NCBI GenBank assembly: GCA_934177995.1
Contig: CAKPPW010000042.1
Coordinates: 1-6,261, forward strand
Length of the DNA: 6,261 bases
Source: an uncultured Bacilli bacterium
GTDB taxonomy: Bacteria > Bacillota_I > Bacilli_A > RF39 > UBA660
Direction: 5' to 3'
This document shows positions 6,235 to 6,261 of the stretch, piece by piece. Position numbers and translations under genes: made by a program. Position 1 is the stretch's first letter; each line of letters begins with the position of its first letter. The notes under the pieces were generated by a model. That model ran no database searches. It was not told where the DNA came from and saw nothing but the letters and a program-made list of their open reading frames with translations.

Positions 6235-6261
6235 GTAAAAATAATAAAAATTTCCAATATA

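Larger units (their letters stand above)
6051..6261. other. Intergenic region upstream of gltX
   Basis: This stretch of 211 bases carries no convincing open reading frame on either strand. It holds the possible gltX promoter (6075-6083) and two hairpins (6163-6183 and 6194-6224) joined by ACAGACTGTT. 6235-6261 is plain AT-rich sequence. I see no T-box specifier or antiterminator sequence, no tRNA and no riboswitch. Confidence 0.6.

Noticed and set aside
6037..6261. T-box riboswitch upstream of the tRNA synthetase gene
   Set aside because: No T-box sequence, specifier stem or antiterminator is visible, and the nearest hairpins do not have that arrangement.

Overview
The window is AT-rich, and all six genes lie on the minus strand, so transcription runs from high to low coordinates. 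Genes are tightly packed, ribosome binding sites are strong GGAGG-type, Trp is encoded by TGG, and every complete gene ends in TAA. Nothing suggests a recoded UGA. The gene content points to an anaerobic, endospore-related member of the Firmicutes, either Clostridia or a related low-GC gut lineage: a clostridial-type long glutamyl-tRNA synthetase, and a cortex-lytic SleC-like enzyme with a SpoIID fold. The exact taxon cannot be fixed from this sequence.

Layout in order of transcription (right to left): (1) 6037-6261 is a leader/intergenic region with two neighbouring hairpins. One of them is an excellent intrinsic terminator for the PLUS strand, although no plus-strand gene is visible. (2) gltX (6036-4393) is followed 13 bases later by an unrecognised soluble 268-residue protein (4379-3573), probably in the same transcript, which ends at a hairpin plus T6 at 3532-3500. 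(3) A separate unit starts from an extended -10 promoter (3496-3488) that abuts that terminator. It encodes an unrecognised membrane protein (3449-2544) with an Asn-rich head, about three membrane segments and a predicted external beta-rich tail, and ends at a second terminator (2542-2505). (4) A three-gene, overlapping cassette follows: a five-LysM protein (2480-1644), a small protein matching the N-terminal pre/pro domain of SleC (1644-1222), and a SpoIID plus peptidoglycan-binding protein matching the mature part of SleC (1232 to beyond the left edge).

The most interesting point is the third unit. From my memory of clostridial SleC, the pre/pro region and the mature cortex hydrolase are parts of one polypeptide. 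Here they are two open reading frames overlapping by 11 bases, each with its own ribosome binding site, directly behind a LysM protein coupled by a TAATG junction. None of the three has a signal peptide, as expected for proteins made in the mother cell and assembled on the spore surface. I infer a spore cortex/coat module: LysM anchors to peptidoglycan, the small domain partners or restrains the enzyme, and the SpoIID-type enzyme cleaves cortex glycan at germination. No wholly new system is demonstrated. The split SleC, the two unknown proteins and the two-hairpin element are the parts worth following.
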